DNA of 64,000 nt from Actinomyces respiraculi (GCF_014595995.2 NZ_CP063989.1:1860001-1924000), one strand, 5' to 3'. Positions 26,983-35,864 are shown, numbered from the stretch's first letter. A program made the numbers and translations. Notes: generated from the letters alone by a model not told the origin.

Positions 26983-27899
26983 TGGGAGCAGCAACCATCA
27001 CGGAAAGTCACAGGGGTCACGGAGGGCTCGGGAGCAGGCTACGCATCTTCGCGTACCTGGCGCCAGGAATGACCGGATTCCTCATTTTCATTGTCATACC
27101 CCTGGTCGCTTCACTGACGATCTCATTGTTCTCATGGCCGCTTCTGGGGACGTCAGAGTTCGTCGGCATCGACAACTACCGACGGATGTTCTCCGGCGAG
27201 GATCCAGCCTTCTACACGATCCTCAGGAATACGGTAGTATTCGCACTCCTGTATACGGCGGCCAACCTCATCATCTCCACCGGGATCTCCTACTGGCTGC
27301 AGCACCTGCCCAACAGGTTCTCCCGCATCCTGCGTATCATCTTCTTCATCCCCGTCGTCACCCCGATGGCCGGAAATGCACTGATCTGGCGCCTTCTCCT
27401 CAATGACGACGGAGTCGTCAACTCCGCACTCAGCAGCATAGGAGCGCCGTCTCTTCCCTGGCTCAACAACCCGAAACTGGCTATGGGCTCCATGGTCATT
27501 ATGAGCCTATGGCAGGGACTCGGGTACAATATCGTCGTCCTCACCGCCGGCCTCAACGGGATCAACCCATCAGTTCTGGAGGCCAGCGAGCTCGATGGCG
27601 CAACTGGACTGAGACGATTCTTCCAGGTCGTCTTCCCCATCTTGTCGCCGACCTTCTTCTTCTGCACCGTCATGACGGTCATCGGGGCGTTCAAGGTATT
27701 CGCTCAGCCGTTCTTCCTTACCAAAGGCGGGCCCGGAGAGTCCACGAACACTATTGTACTCGCCCTGTACCGCAATGGATTCTCCTTCGACAAGCTCGGC
27801 TACGCCTCCGCCCTGGCATGGGTACTATTCGTCATCGTCATGCTGCTGACAGCCCTTCAGTTCAGTCAGCAGAAAAGGTGGGTGAATTATGACTCTTGA
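26982..27899 (+). CDS. ABC sugar transporter permease 1 (fucosidase operon)
   Basis: 305-aa MalF-type permease with about six membrane helices. The EAA loop is EASELDGATGLRRFFQVVFP. It overlaps the SBP stop by one base and the next permease by 11 nt. Codon use looks less GC-rich than in the flanking housekeeping genes, consistent with transfer. Confidence 0.92.
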   Translation: MGAATITESHRGHGGLGSRLRIFAYLAPGMTGFLIFIVIPLVASLTISLFSWPLLGTSEFVGIDNYRRMFSGEDPAFYTILRNTVVFALLYTAANLIISTGISYWLQHLPNRFSRILRIIFFIPVVTPMAGNALIWRLLLNDDGVVNSALSSIGAPSLPWLNNPKLAMGSMVIMSLWQGLGYNIVVLTAGLNGINPSVLEASELDGATGLRRFFQVVFPILSPTFFFCTVMTVIGAFKVFAQPFFLTKGGPGESTNTIVLALYRNGFSFDKLGYASALAWVLFVIVMLLTALQFSQQKRWVNYDS

Positions 27900-28725
27900 G
27901 CACCGCTCCAATATCAGCAAAATTATTTCCTACTCCCTCCTCACACTGATCGCAGTCGCGTTTCTCTTCCCCTTCGCCTGGATGCTGGCATCCTCCCTCA
28001 AGCCCACATCCGAGGTATTCTCCTCGGGAGCGTCGTTCACCGGCTCACGCCTCGCGTGGGACAACTACACCGAGGCGACTCGCCAGACTCCCTTGGGACG
28101 CATCATCCTGAACTCGATCCTCGTCTCGACGTGCGGCGCCCTCCTGACCATGACGGTCTCACTGCTGAGCGCATACGCCTTCACCAGACTCCGATTCCGG
28201 TTCCGAGACCACCTGTTCATTCTCTTTCTGGGAACCCTGGTGCTTCCACAGGAGGTGCTTGTCATCCCCCTGTACATCGGATTCCAACACCTTGGACTGG
28301 TCAACAGCTACACAGCCCTCATCCTTCCGTTCGCCTTCGGCGCCTTCGGGGCGTTCCTCATCCGACAGTTCATTCTGAGCCTGCCTCTGGAGTTCGAAGA
28401 GGCGGCGAGAATCGACGGAGCCGGCGATCTCAAGATCCTTTGGCACATCCTCATTCCGCTGCTCAAGGCCCCGGTGCTCGTCGTCGGCGTCTTCTCCTTC
28501 ATCGACTACTGGTCCGCGTTCCTGTGGCCACTTATCGTCGTCAATGACGCTGACCTGGCTACGATCCCGCTAGGACTTCAAATGTTCTCGGGTGAAAGGG
28601 GAACCGACTGGGGCCCCATGATGGCCGCCGTATCCATGTCGGTCATACCGTCCTTCTTCATTGTCGCCTTCCTGCAAAGCCAGTTGGAGAAGGGTGTTAC
28701 CCTCGGAGCCTTCGGAGGTCGCTGA
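27889..28725 (+). CDS. ABC sugar transporter permease 2 (fucosidase operon)
   Basis: 278-aa MalG-type permease; EAA loop EAARIDGAGDLKILWHILIP. The start ATG lies inside the 3' end of the preceding permease, so it is translationally coupled. No ATPase is encoded in the operon. The fucosidase gene begins 3 nt after its stop. Confidence 0.92.
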   Translation: MTLEHRSNISKIISYSLLTLIAVAFLFPFAWMLASSLKPTSEVFSSGASFTGSRLAWDNYTEATRQTPLGRIILNSILVSTCGALLTMTVSLLSAYAFTRLRFRFRDHLFILFLGTLVLPQEVLVIPLYIGFQHLGLVNSYTALILPFAFGAFGAFLIRQFILSLPLEFEEAARIDGAGDLKILWHILIPLLKAPVLVVGVFSFIDYWSAFLWPLIVVNDADLATIPLGLQMFSGERGTDWGPMMAAVSMSVIPSFFIVAFLQSQLEKGVTLGAFGGR

Positions 28726-28728
28726 GCC

Positions 28729-30057
28729 ATGACTCGCCCCACTGTTTCACAGCACCGGGACCGCCTAGGAACTCATCAGCCGACGTGGTTGGATGACACA
28801 CCTCTTGGCATATTCATTCACTGGGGAGCGTACTCAGTACCCAGTTGGGCCGAACCGCACGGGGAGCTTGGCACGGAACCCGATGAGAAAACGTGGTTCA
28901 CTCACAACTCCTACGCGGAGTGGTATTTCAACACGATACGCATCCCAGGCAGTCCGGCCTCCAGACACCATCAGGAGACCTACGGGTCCTTGCCATATGA
29001 TCTCTTCCTGGACATGTGGCACGCAGAGCGCTTCGATCCCGATGACTGGGCCGTACTATTCAAGAAGGCGGGGGCAGGGCTCGTCGTCCCGACGACCAAG
29101 CACCACGACGGCATCACCCTGTGGAACGCCCCTGGAACCTACGGACGGAACACGGTTCATCGCGGTCCTCGGCGGGACCTCGTCGAGGCGATCTCACGAG
29201 CAACGCGCCAAGCGGGAATGCGTTTCGGGGTGTACTACTCGGGCGGAGTGGACTGGCACTATCGACCTTTTCCCGTCATCCTGAGTCAAGAGGACCTTGA
29301 ACGTCTCGCCAGGACCGTTGATCCCGAGTACGGGCGTTACATCTTCACCCACTGCCTTGACCTGTTCACACGATATCGTCCTGATGTCTTCTGGAATGAT
29401 ATCGAATGGCCTGACTGCGCGAAGAACTTCGGTTCCTACGGTCTAGGAACGCTGCTTGAACGCTATTACGAACTGTGTCCAGAAGGTGTTGTCAACGATC
29501 GCTTCGGCGGGTTCCACTCCGATTACGAGACCAGCGAGTATCAGGCGATGCGCGCTTCAGAGGCCTCGGACCGATGGGAGAACTGTCGCGGAATAGGACT
29601 GTCCTTCGGCTACAACCGGTTGGAGGGTGATGAGCAGTACCTCAGCGGGCCCGCTGCGGCTCATCATCTGGTTGATGTGGTCTCCCGTGGGGGCCGCCTG
29701 CTGCTCAACGTCGGCCCACGCGCAGACGGAACTATTCCCGGCCCACAGCGCGCCTGCTTGGAAGGGCTAGGTGCGTGGATGCACGCCGCGAGGCCTGAGT
29801 TGTCACGCCCCTCCCCCGAGCTGATGGAACGGACGTGCTCGCTCCCAGGGGCTCGACTCGTGTCTCACGGGGACCACGCTGTGCTCTTCGCACTGGACGA
29901 CGTCGAGGTTCCACTCGACCGCCTGCCCCAGGAGTTCGACTGGAATTCTTCGAGGGCTGGTGACGAGGAGACACGGGTGAGTTGTGACTGGAATCTTCTC
30001 TCAGTCTCCCCAACTCGGTTGGGACCCGGGATCGTTCGGGCCGAGCGTCATTACTGA
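28729..30057 (+). CDS. GH29 alpha-L-fucosidase, cytoplasmic
   Basis: 442-aa retaining exo-fucosidase that releases L-fucose from glycans. GH29 landmarks: FIHWGAYSVPSW, KHHDGITLW (His125-His126-Asp127) and FWNDIEWP with probable nucleophile Asp224. RGGRLLLNVGPRADG closes the barrel region. There is no signal peptide, so it acts on imported oligosaccharides. It ends the operon after the importer genes; a GC-rich hairpin follows. The general acid/base residue cannot be assigned by eye. Confidence 0.95.
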   Translation: MTRPTVSQHRDRLGTHQPTWLDDTPLGIFIHWGAYSVPSWAEPHGELGTEPDEKTWFTHNSYAEWYFNTIRIPGSPASRHHQETYGSLPYDLFLDMWHAERFDPDDWAVLFKKAGAGLVVPTTKHHDGITLWNAPGTYGRNTVHRGPRRDLVEAISRATRQAGMRFGVYYSGGVDWHYRPFPVILSQEDLERLARTVDPEYGRYIFTHCLDLFTRYRPDVFWNDIEWPDCAKNFGSYGLGTLLERYYELCPEGVVNDRFGGFHSDYETSEYQAMRASEASDRWENCRGIGLSFGYNRLEGDEQYLSGPAAAHHLVDVVSRGGRLLLNVGPRADGTIPGPQRACLEGLGAWMHAARPELSRPSPELMERTCSLPGARLVSHGDHAVLFALDDVEVPLDRLPQEFDWNSSRAGDEETRVSCDWNLLSVSPTRLGPGIVRAERHY

Positions 30058-30069
30058 GCCACAGTCTTC

Positions 30070-30101
30070 TCTCCGCCCACTTGGTACGAAGTGGGCGGAG
30101 A
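30070..30101 (+). terminator. 13-bp hairpin after the fucosidase gene
   Basis: TCTCCGCCCACTT (30070-30082) pairs perfectly with AAGTGGGCGGAGA (30089-30101) around a 6-nt loop, 13 nt after the stop. It lacks a T-tract. Probably the operon terminator. Confidence 0.7.
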
Positions 30102-30131
30102 AAAACAGGCTCTTCCCATTTATGGGGCTAT

Positions 30132-30477
30132 TCACAATTCACGGTGTAGTTGGGATCTGAAGCCTCCCGTTTCCAGGAGCGATCTGGCGATGCAGTGAGT
30201 GAGGTTGCGGAAGCCGAGGGCTGATCCGCGTAGGTGTTCCAGGCATCCGTTGATTGCCTCGGTGGGGCCGTTGCTGGTGCGGGGGTGCTCGAAGTAGGCC
30301 AGGGTGTCGGTACTCCGCTTGGTCAGGGTCCTGGCCAGGGCCGTGATCTGCCTCAGCACGTCTGGGATGGCCTGCTTTAGAGAGTCGAAGAGTCGTTGCA
30401 TCGGGTGCTTTCCAGGCCCGGGTCCTCGGCCCGGTAGGCCTGGATCAGGCGCTGGTAGACGCCCCAGGAGGCTTTGA
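30132..30477 (-). pseudogene. ISL3 transposase, C-terminal piece
   Basis: Carries TSNGPTEAINGCLEHLRGSA and LGFRNLTHCIARSLLETGGF, the conserved C-terminus of ISL3-type transposases. Upstream it repeats the segment SWGVYQRLIQAYRAEDP. A one-base frameshift lies between that stretch and MQRLFDSLKQAIPDVL. It is separated from the middle piece by IS1634 copy 1. Confidence 0.85.
30421..30477. repeat. 57-bp target-site duplication of IS1634 copy 1, left
   Basis: Identical to 32211-32267; begins GGTCCTCGGCCCGG and ends GGAGGCTTTGA. It directly abuts the left end of the element and belongs to the ISL3 transposase gene. Confidence 0.9.
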
Positions 30478-32210
30478 CCTGACTTTTGACACTGTTAGTG
30501 ACCCGTTTTGTTGGTGAGGCTGGCCAGGATGTTGGCGGCTTGGCCTTGGGGTTGGCTGGTGGCTGTGAGCTCGTGTCCGTTGATGTTGATGGTGACGTCG
30601 ATGACGGGTCGTAGGGCTTGCACGATCTTCTTGATGGAGACACCGGTCGCGGCCTGGAGGTGGCGGGCTACGGCTAGGGCGGCGGTGACCACGGTCAGGT
30701 GGGCCTCGATGGCTTGGCGGGTGTGGTGGAAGACCGGGCGGGCGCGTAGGTCGTGTTTGGACATGCGGAAGGACTGTTCCACCTTCCACAGATTGTGGTA
30801 GTCGGCCACGATCTCGCTGGCGCTCATAGTGCGGGCGGGGATGTTGGTGACATAGCCCTTTAGCCCTTCTAGACGCCGCGCTCTGGCCAGGGCCTTTTCA
30901 TCCAGGCCTCTTCCTGAGGAGCTGGTGGTGACAAACCTGGCTGAGCGCATGGCTTTTTCCCCGGCAACGATGGCTCTGGCCCGGTTTTCCTGGAGGGTAA
31001 GGGTCTTGCTGTCCCTGGCGGCGCGTTTACGCGAGTAGACCCAGATCGCCCGCCACGAGCCCGGGTGTGTCTGTGGGTGCCAGACCGGTTCGTCCTTGAG
31101 GTGCTGATTGCGTTCTTGTTTACCACCGTGGCGTGGGGTGATTGTGTCAATGGTCTGCCCGTCGGTGAAGCAGTCCCCGTGCCAGAAGAAGTGCGCTTGG
31201 AGGTCCAGGGGTGCCTTGGTCTGTCTGGCCCCGACAATGAAGCCGTAGCCGGCTTGGTCAAGCGCCTGCAAGTTAGCGCTGGAGAGCATCCCGGCATCAG
31301 CTACGACTACTAGGTGCTCCGCCCCGGCGCGTTGCTTGAAGGCCTCGATGGTAGGGATGAGGGTGTGGGTCTCGGCTTTGTTGCCTTCCCAGCAGGAGAC
31401 CTCCAACGGGAAACCGTTACGGTCTGCTAGCAGGCCGACCAGGATCTGGGGATCCACGCGGCGTTCTTTGGAGTAGCCGACCTTGCGCAGCGCGTCTTCT
31501 TTCTCTGCTTCGAAGTACAAGGTAGTCACGTCGTACAACACCAAGGACACATCCCCACAGGCCAGGCAATGCTCCAAGGCCGCACGAGCCAGAGCAGAGC
31601 GGTAATCACGCTCCACGCAACGGGTCAGGGCACGAAAGTGGGTGCGTGAGTCAAAGGACTCCAGCCCCAAGCTGGTCAACATCGCTGCTATAGCGCTCTT
31701 GCTAGTGGGTTCGATCAGCCGGGCCAGGACAATCTGCTTGAAGGCCTCATCGTCCACCGCTTGGTCAAAGCCAAGATCCTGCCAAGCATCGCAAAGGACT
31801 TGCCACAACAAGCCGCTGCGGTGGGAAACCAGGTGCGCTGCGCCAATGGCCGTCTGCTGGTAGTCCCCATGCACGCCCGGCCTGGAGCCTGCCGACCCCG
31901 ACGGGAGGTCCAGGTCCAGCTGGAGCTGGCCGGGATGGAGCTTTTCTTGCGCGACCTGGACCAAGGCAGCAAGCTCGCCAGGGGTATGAGCAGAACCGAT
32001 GTGCTCAACAACCTTGTTACGTCGGCCTTCCTTGACCGCGATCTGCACGGCCGTGGCCCCCGAGGCGGTACGCACTTGACGGATGAACGGGCTCACAAAC
32101 CCCATCATAACCAGCCTCCTTAGTGACCCAACCCGCCCCCTGCAGCCGCACAAAATCAACGAAAACCCAACCAAAACCACCCAGCCCCACACCAAGTGTC
32201 AAAAGTCAGG
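30478..32210 (-). mobile_element. IS1634-family insertion sequence, copy 1
   Basis: 1733 bp. Terminal inverted repeats CCTGACTTTTGACACT at both ends, flanked by a 57-bp direct target duplication. One intact transposase gene on the minus strand. Nearly identical to copy 2. Confidence 0.92.
30495..32108 (-). CDS. IS1634-family transposase, copy 1
   Basis: 537-aa DDE transposase of the IS1634 group. Conserved stretches: LVVVADAGMLSSANLQALDQ (second Asp region), FEAEKEDALRKVGYSKERR and KVEQSFRMSKHDLRARPVFH (Glu region near the C-terminus). The ATG at 32108 is preceded by AAGGAGG at ideal spacing; longer in-frame extensions lack a signal. The gene is intact, so the element is potentially active. 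Confidence 0.93.
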   Translation of the reverse strand: MMGFVSPFIRQVRTASGATAVQIAVKEGRRNKVVEHIGSAHTPGELAALVQVAQEKLHPGQLQLDLDLPSGSAGSRPGVHGDYQQTAIGAAHLVSHRSGLLWQVLCDAWQDLGFDQAVDDEAFKQIVLARLIEPTSKSAIAAMLTSLGLESFDSRTHFRALTRCVERDYRSALARAALEHCLACGDVSLVLYDVTTLYFEAEKEDALRKVGYSKERRVDPQILVGLLADRNGFPLEVSCWEGNKAETHTLIPTIEAFKQRAGAEHLVVVADAGMLSSANLQALDQAGYGFIVGARQTKAPLDLQAHFFWHGDCFTDGQTIDTITPRHGGKQERNQHLKDEPVWHPQTHPGSWRAIWVYSRKRAARDSKTLTLQENRARAIVAGEKAMRSARFVTTSSSGRGLDEKALARARRLEGLKGYVTNIPARTMSASEIVADYHNLWKVEQSFRMSKHDLRARPVFHHTRQAIEAHLTVVTAALAVARHLQAATGVSIKKIVQALRPVIDVTININGHELTATSQPQGQAANILASLTNKTGH

Positions 32211-32267
32211 GGTCCTCGGCCCGGTAGGCCTGGATCAGGCGCTGGTAGACGCCCCAGGAGGCTTTGA
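32211..32267. repeat. 57-bp target-site duplication of IS1634 copy 1, right
   Basis: Identical to 30421-30477 and directly abuts the right end of the element. Long target duplications are known for the founding IS1634. Confidence 0.9.
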
Positions 32268-32545
32268 CTGGAGCGTGGCGCTCATCAGCGAGAAGAGACT
32301 CGAGACGCCTGGTCTGGGCATCGGTGAGCAGGCCGGCGCCGGTGCGTAGGGTGCGCCTGGCCCGGTAGCGCGGGTCGCCCCTGTGGCCCCGCACCTAGTG
32401 CTCTGCCTCCGGATGCGGCGGCGGCGCTGGTCGAGGTTGCTGGCAACCAGGGAGACAACGTGGAAGGGGCCCGTGACCGTGCAAGCCTGTGGGAGCTCCT
32501 CGCCAGTGGCGCTCTTGAACCCGGTGACCCCGTCCATGGCCACCA

Positions 32546-32550
32546 CCTGA
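32546..32550. repeat. 5-bp target duplication of IS1634 copy 2, left
   Basis: CCTGA at 32546-32550 matches CCTGA at 34284-34288 on the other side of the element. Removing one copy restores the ISL3 reading frame. Confidence 0.7.
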
Positions 32551-34283
32551 CCTGACTTTTGACACTGTTAGTGACCCGTTTTGTTGGTGAGGCTGGCCAG
32601 GATGTTGGCGGCTTGGCCTTGGGGTTGGCTGGTGGCTGTGAGCTCGTGTCCGTTGATGTTGATGGTGACGTCGATGACGGGTCGTAGGGCTTGCACGATC
32701 TTCTTGATGGAGACACCGGTCGCGGCCTGGAGGTGGCGGGCTACGGCTAGGGCGGCGGTGACCACGGTCAGGTGGGCCTCGATGGCTTGGCGGGTGTGGT
32801 GGAAGACCGGGCGGGCGCGTAGGTCGTGTTTGGACATGCGGAAGGACTGTTCCACCTTCCACAGATTGTGGTAGTCGGCCACGATCTCGCTGGCGCTCAT
32901 AGTGCGGGCGGGGATGTTGGTGACATAGCCCTTTAGCCCTTCTAGACGCCGCGCTCTGGCCAGGGCCTTTTCATCCAGGCCTCTTCCTGAGGAGCTGGTG
33001 GTGACAAACCTGGCTGAGCGCATGGCTTTTTCCCCGGCAACGATGGCTCTGGCCCGGTTTTCCTGGAGGGTAAGGGTCTTGCTGTCCCTGGCGGCGCGTT
33101 TACGCGAGTAGACCCAGATCGCCCGCCACGAGCCCGGGTGTGTCTGTGGGTGCCAGACCGGTTCGTCCTTGAGGTGCTGATTGCGTTCTTGTTTACCACC
33201 GTGGCGTGGGGTGATTGTGTCAATGGTCTGCCCGTCGGTGAAGCAGTCCCCGTGCCAGAAGAAGTGCGCTTGGAGGTCCAGGGGTGCCTTGGTCTGTCTG
33301 GCCCCGACAATGAAGCCGTAGCCGGCTTGGTCAAGCGCCTGCAAGTTAGCGCTGGAGAGCATCCCGGCATCAGCTACGACTACTAGGTGCTCCGCCCCGG
33401 CGCGTTGCTTGAAGGCCTCGATGGTAGGGATGAGGGTGTGGGTCTCGGCTTTGTTGCCTTCCCAGCAGGAGACCTCCAACGGGAAACCGTTACGGTCTGC
33501 TAGCAGGCCGACCAGGATCTGGGGATCCACGCGGCGTTCTTTGGAGTAGCCGACCTTGCGCAGCGCGTCTTCTTTCTCTGCTTCGAAGTACAAGGTAGTC
33601 ACGTCGTACAACACCAAGGACACATCCCCACAGGCCAGGCAATGCTCCAAGGCCGCACGAGCCAGAGCAGAGCGGTAATCACGCTCCACGCAACGGGTCA
33701 GGGCACGAAAGTGGGTGCGTGAGTCAAAGGACTCCAGCCCCAAGCTGGTCAACATCGCTGCTATAGCGCTCTTGCTAGTGGGTTCGATCAGCCGGGCCAG
33801 GACAATCTGCTTGAAGGCCTCATCGTCCACCGCTTGGTCAAAGCCAAGATCCTGCCAAGCATCGCAAAGGACTTGCCACAACAAGCCGCTGCGGTGGGAA
33901 ACCAGGTGCGCTGCGCCAATGGCCGTCTGCTGGTAGTCCCCATGCACACCCGGCCTGGAGCCTGCCGACCCCGACGGGAGGTCCAGGTCCAGCTGGAGCT
34001 GGCCGGGATGGAGCTTTTCTTGCGCGACCTGGACCAAGGCAGCAAGCTCGCCAGGGGTATGAGCAGAACCGATGTGCTCAACAACCTTGTTACGTCGGCC
34101 TTCCTTGACCGCGATCTGCACGGCCGTGGCCCCCGAGGCGGTACGCACTTGACGGATGAACGGGCTCACAAACCCCATCATAACCAGCCTCCTTAGTGAC
34201 CCAACCCGCCCCCTGCAGCCGCACAAAATCAACGAAAACCCAACCAAAACCACCCAGCCCCACACCAAGTGTCAAAAGTCAGG
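32551..34283 (-). mobile_element. IS1634-family insertion sequence, copy 2
   Basis: 1733 bp with the same termini and gene as copy 1. The one difference noticed by eye is a G/A change (31869 versus 33942 region), which does not alter the transposase protein. The near identity implies recent transposition or concerted exchange. Confidence 0.92.
32568..34181 (-). CDS. IS1634-family transposase, copy 2
   Basis: 537 aa, the same protein as copy 1, with the same RBS (AAGGAGG) and ATG (34181). Intact DDE-region motifs as in copy 1. It interrupts the ISL3 transposase between EQVQ and VVAMDG. Confidence 0.93.
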   Translation of the reverse strand: MMGFVSPFIRQVRTASGATAVQIAVKEGRRNKVVEHIGSAHTPGELAALVQVAQEKLHPGQLQLDLDLPSGSAGSRPGVHGDYQQTAIGAAHLVSHRSGLLWQVLCDAWQDLGFDQAVDDEAFKQIVLARLIEPTSKSAIAAMLTSLGLESFDSRTHFRALTRCVERDYRSALARAALEHCLACGDVSLVLYDVTTLYFEAEKEDALRKVGYSKERRVDPQILVGLLADRNGFPLEVSCWEGNKAETHTLIPTIEAFKQRAGAEHLVVVADAGMLSSANLQALDQAGYGFIVGARQTKAPLDLQAHFFWHGDCFTDGQTIDTITPRHGGKQERNQHLKDEPVWHPQTHPGSWRAIWVYSRKRAARDSKTLTLQENRARAIVAGEKAMRSARFVTTSSSGRGLDEKALARARRLEGLKGYVTNIPARTMSASEIVADYHNLWKVEQSFRMSKHDLRARPVFHHTRQAIEAHLTVVTAALAVARHLQAATGVSIKKIVQALRPVIDVTININGHELTATSQPQGQAANILASLTNKTGH

Positions 34284-34288
34284 CCTGA
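34284..34288. repeat. 5-bp target duplication of IS1634 copy 2, right
   Basis: CCTGA adjoining the right end of copy 2. It also resembles the element's own terminal bases, so the exact boundary has one or two bases of ambiguity. Confidence 0.65.
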
Positions 34289-34395
34289 ACCTGCTCACAC
34301 CAGGCGTGGTCGCACTGGGCGAGCCAGGTCTTGAGGGCTTTCTTGGACCGGCCCGGGCCGCACACACTGCGCAGCTGGTGGAAGCAGCGCAGCGT
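34284..34395 (-). pseudogene. ISL3 transposase, N-proximal piece
   Basis: Encodes PGRSKKALKTWLAQCDHAWC followed by EQVQ, which continues directly into VVAMDG of the middle piece once IS1634 copy 2 and its 5-bp duplication are removed. Homology is lost upstream of about 34395. Confidence 0.75.
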
Positions 34396-35055
34396 TGATC
34401 GAGGCCATGCTCACCGTGCGGGCACCGATGAGTGACAGGAGGTGCGGCACCCGCGCGCAGGACCTCGAGCTGCGCCGCGCGAGCGAGATCGTGCGCAGGA
34501 CCTCAGCTTTTCCGCAGCGGGCCTCGACCACCCCACCACAAGATGACCCGGCTCATCAACCAGCACCCCGATCAGCCCGGGCCCCAGGCCGATCTGCCGC
34601 GTCCCAGGCGCGACAGAGTGCGGGTTCAGCACCTCGCGCGGCTCACCGGGCTTCAAAGACGCGACCGGCCTGCGCCCAGACCCAGCGCGACGAGACCCTC
34701 GTGGAGGAGCCCACGCACGTCCACGCACAGAGCCACAGCAGTCTGCGCGGTGCGCAAGACGCACCACGCCACGCCCCGTGCCGACCGCGGGCCGCGCCCA
34801 CCACCTGTCTGTGCGCGCGTAGCGACGGGCCCGTGCCACGACACGCTCACCACCGCAGATGACTACCTCAGCGGGCACCATGGGCGCCGTATCACAACAC
34901 CCCGGCCCAGGACCGTCAACGGGCCCTGCAAGGGGGCCGAGCCCATCCACTCCAAGCGCCTTTGGGAGTCCGGCAAGGCCCTCGAGCTGGCGACCATGGG
35001 GGGGCGCACCGGTGGAGCACCACCCGCCCGCACCAGCCCCTTGCCCACCGGTTCC
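34396..35055. other. 660-bp unexplained segment between the ISL3 remnant and fucP remnant
   Basis: Open frames exist on both strands, as expected in GC-rich DNA, but none has a convincing start, RBS or recognisable domain. A minus-strand stretch reading GPGLIGVLVDEPGHLVVGW looks protein-like but was not recognised. The segment replaces the missing three quarters of fucP and may be decayed mobile DNA. Confidence 0.5.
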
Positions 35056-35371
35056 CGCCAGCACCAGCCCGATCAGGACACCGCCCTTGTAGTCCGGGCG
35101 GCTGTTAATGAAGGCCGCGGGGATCGCCAGGCAGAAATAGGCACCGTAGTAGGCCAAATCCACCAGGGAGGACTGCAGGTTCGTCATGGAGAACACGGAG
35201 CGGAACACCTTGACCAGGGGGTCGCTCATGCTCCCGGCCAGGCCCCAGGCGGCGAAGCAGGAGACCAGCAGGCAGAAGGGCGCCACCTTACCGGGGTTAC
35301 AGGAACGCTCGGTTGACTGGGGTCTTCCGGGCGATCTCCGCCTCAGCCGCGGGGTCTTGGATGGCAGTCAT
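35056..35371 (-). pseudogene. fucP: L-fucose:H+ symporter FucP, N-terminal fragment
   Basis: Starts ATG 35371, overlapping the fucU stop (TGATG), with TAIQDPAAEAEIARKTPVNR. An extra base near 35296 then shifts the frame; the other frame continues APFCLLVSCFAAWGLAG and SSLVDLAYYGAYFCLAIPAA, typical FucP/MFS helices. Homology ends near GLVLAG after roughly 105 of the usual ~430 residues. Both lesions make it non-functional, so this locus cannot import free fucose by FucP. Confidence 0.88.
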
Positions 35372-35799
35372 CACAGCACGCCCTTCTTGAGGATGAGGTT
35401 CCCGTACAGGGCGGTCTCCCCGGTGATGACGACGGCGTAGACGCTCGGGGTGTAGTCGTAGAAGACCATGCGCTCGATCGTCTTGACGCTCACGGGACCG
35501 GCGTCCTTCTCCGCCTCGTTCCAGATCTGCTCGTAGACGTCCCACACCGGAGGCCGAGGATCGTCGCCGACCGTCTCCATGAGGGTCACCTGGTAGCTGC
35601 TGTACCGGTCCAGGGGCATGAGGGTGAGGATGGATGTGAGCAGGTCAGGGATCCCCAGCCCGTCGGCCCGCACCGTGGTGGGGTGGAGGTGGTGCCCGGG
35701 GAAGTTGGCGTCAGCCAGGAGGATCTCGTCGCCGTGCCCCATCTCGAGCAGGATCTTGACGAGATCGGGTGACAGGTTAGCGGGAATGTTGCGGAGCAT
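35371..35799 (-). CDS. fucU: L-fucose mutarotase (FucU/RbsD family)
   Basis: 142-aa cytosolic enzyme that interconverts alpha and beta anomers of L-fucose, feeding FucI. It starts LRNIPANLSPDLVKILLEMG and continues HGDEILLADANFPG, with the family His in EMGHGD. The length fits FucU. Third gene of the minus-strand fucI-fucK-fucU-fucP' operon, 65 nt after the kinase. Confidence 0.93.
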   Translation of the reverse strand: MLRNIPANLSPDLVKILLEMGHGDEILLADANFPGHHLHPTTVRADGLGIPDLLTSILTLMPLDRYSSYQVTLMETVGDDPRPPVWDVYEQIWNEAEKDAGPVSVKTIERMVFYDYTPSVYAVVITGETALYGNLILKKGVL

Positions 35800-35864
35800 C
35801 GTCGCTCCTTTCCTAAGGTGGGTTGTCGGTTAGATGGTTCAGTTGCAGTCGATGAGGTCGGAGG

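Larger units (their letters stand above)
32211..32550 (-). pseudogene. ISL3 transposase, middle piece
   Basis: Encodes VAMDGVTGFKSATGEELPQA and PFHVVSLVASNLDQRRRR, then after a frameshift near 32395 GHRGDPRYRARRTLRTGAGL and ASWGVYQRLIQAYRAEDP. These are core ISL3 DDE-region motifs. It lies between the two IS1634 copies. Confidence 0.85.
30124..34395 (-). mobile_element. ISL3-family element split by two IS1634-family insertions
   Basis: The left end near GGGGCTATTCAC (about 30124) resembles ISL3-family termini. Transposase pieces occur at 30132-30477, 32211-32550 and 34284-34395 in the right order for one minus-strand gene. The 5' end of the element was not found; homology stops around 34395. 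Confidence 0.75.

Noticed and set aside
34432..35316. 294-codon plus-strand frame over the fucP remnant
   Set aside because: Its 3' part is antisense to the recognisable FucP fragment and the rest has no domain, RBS or plausible start.
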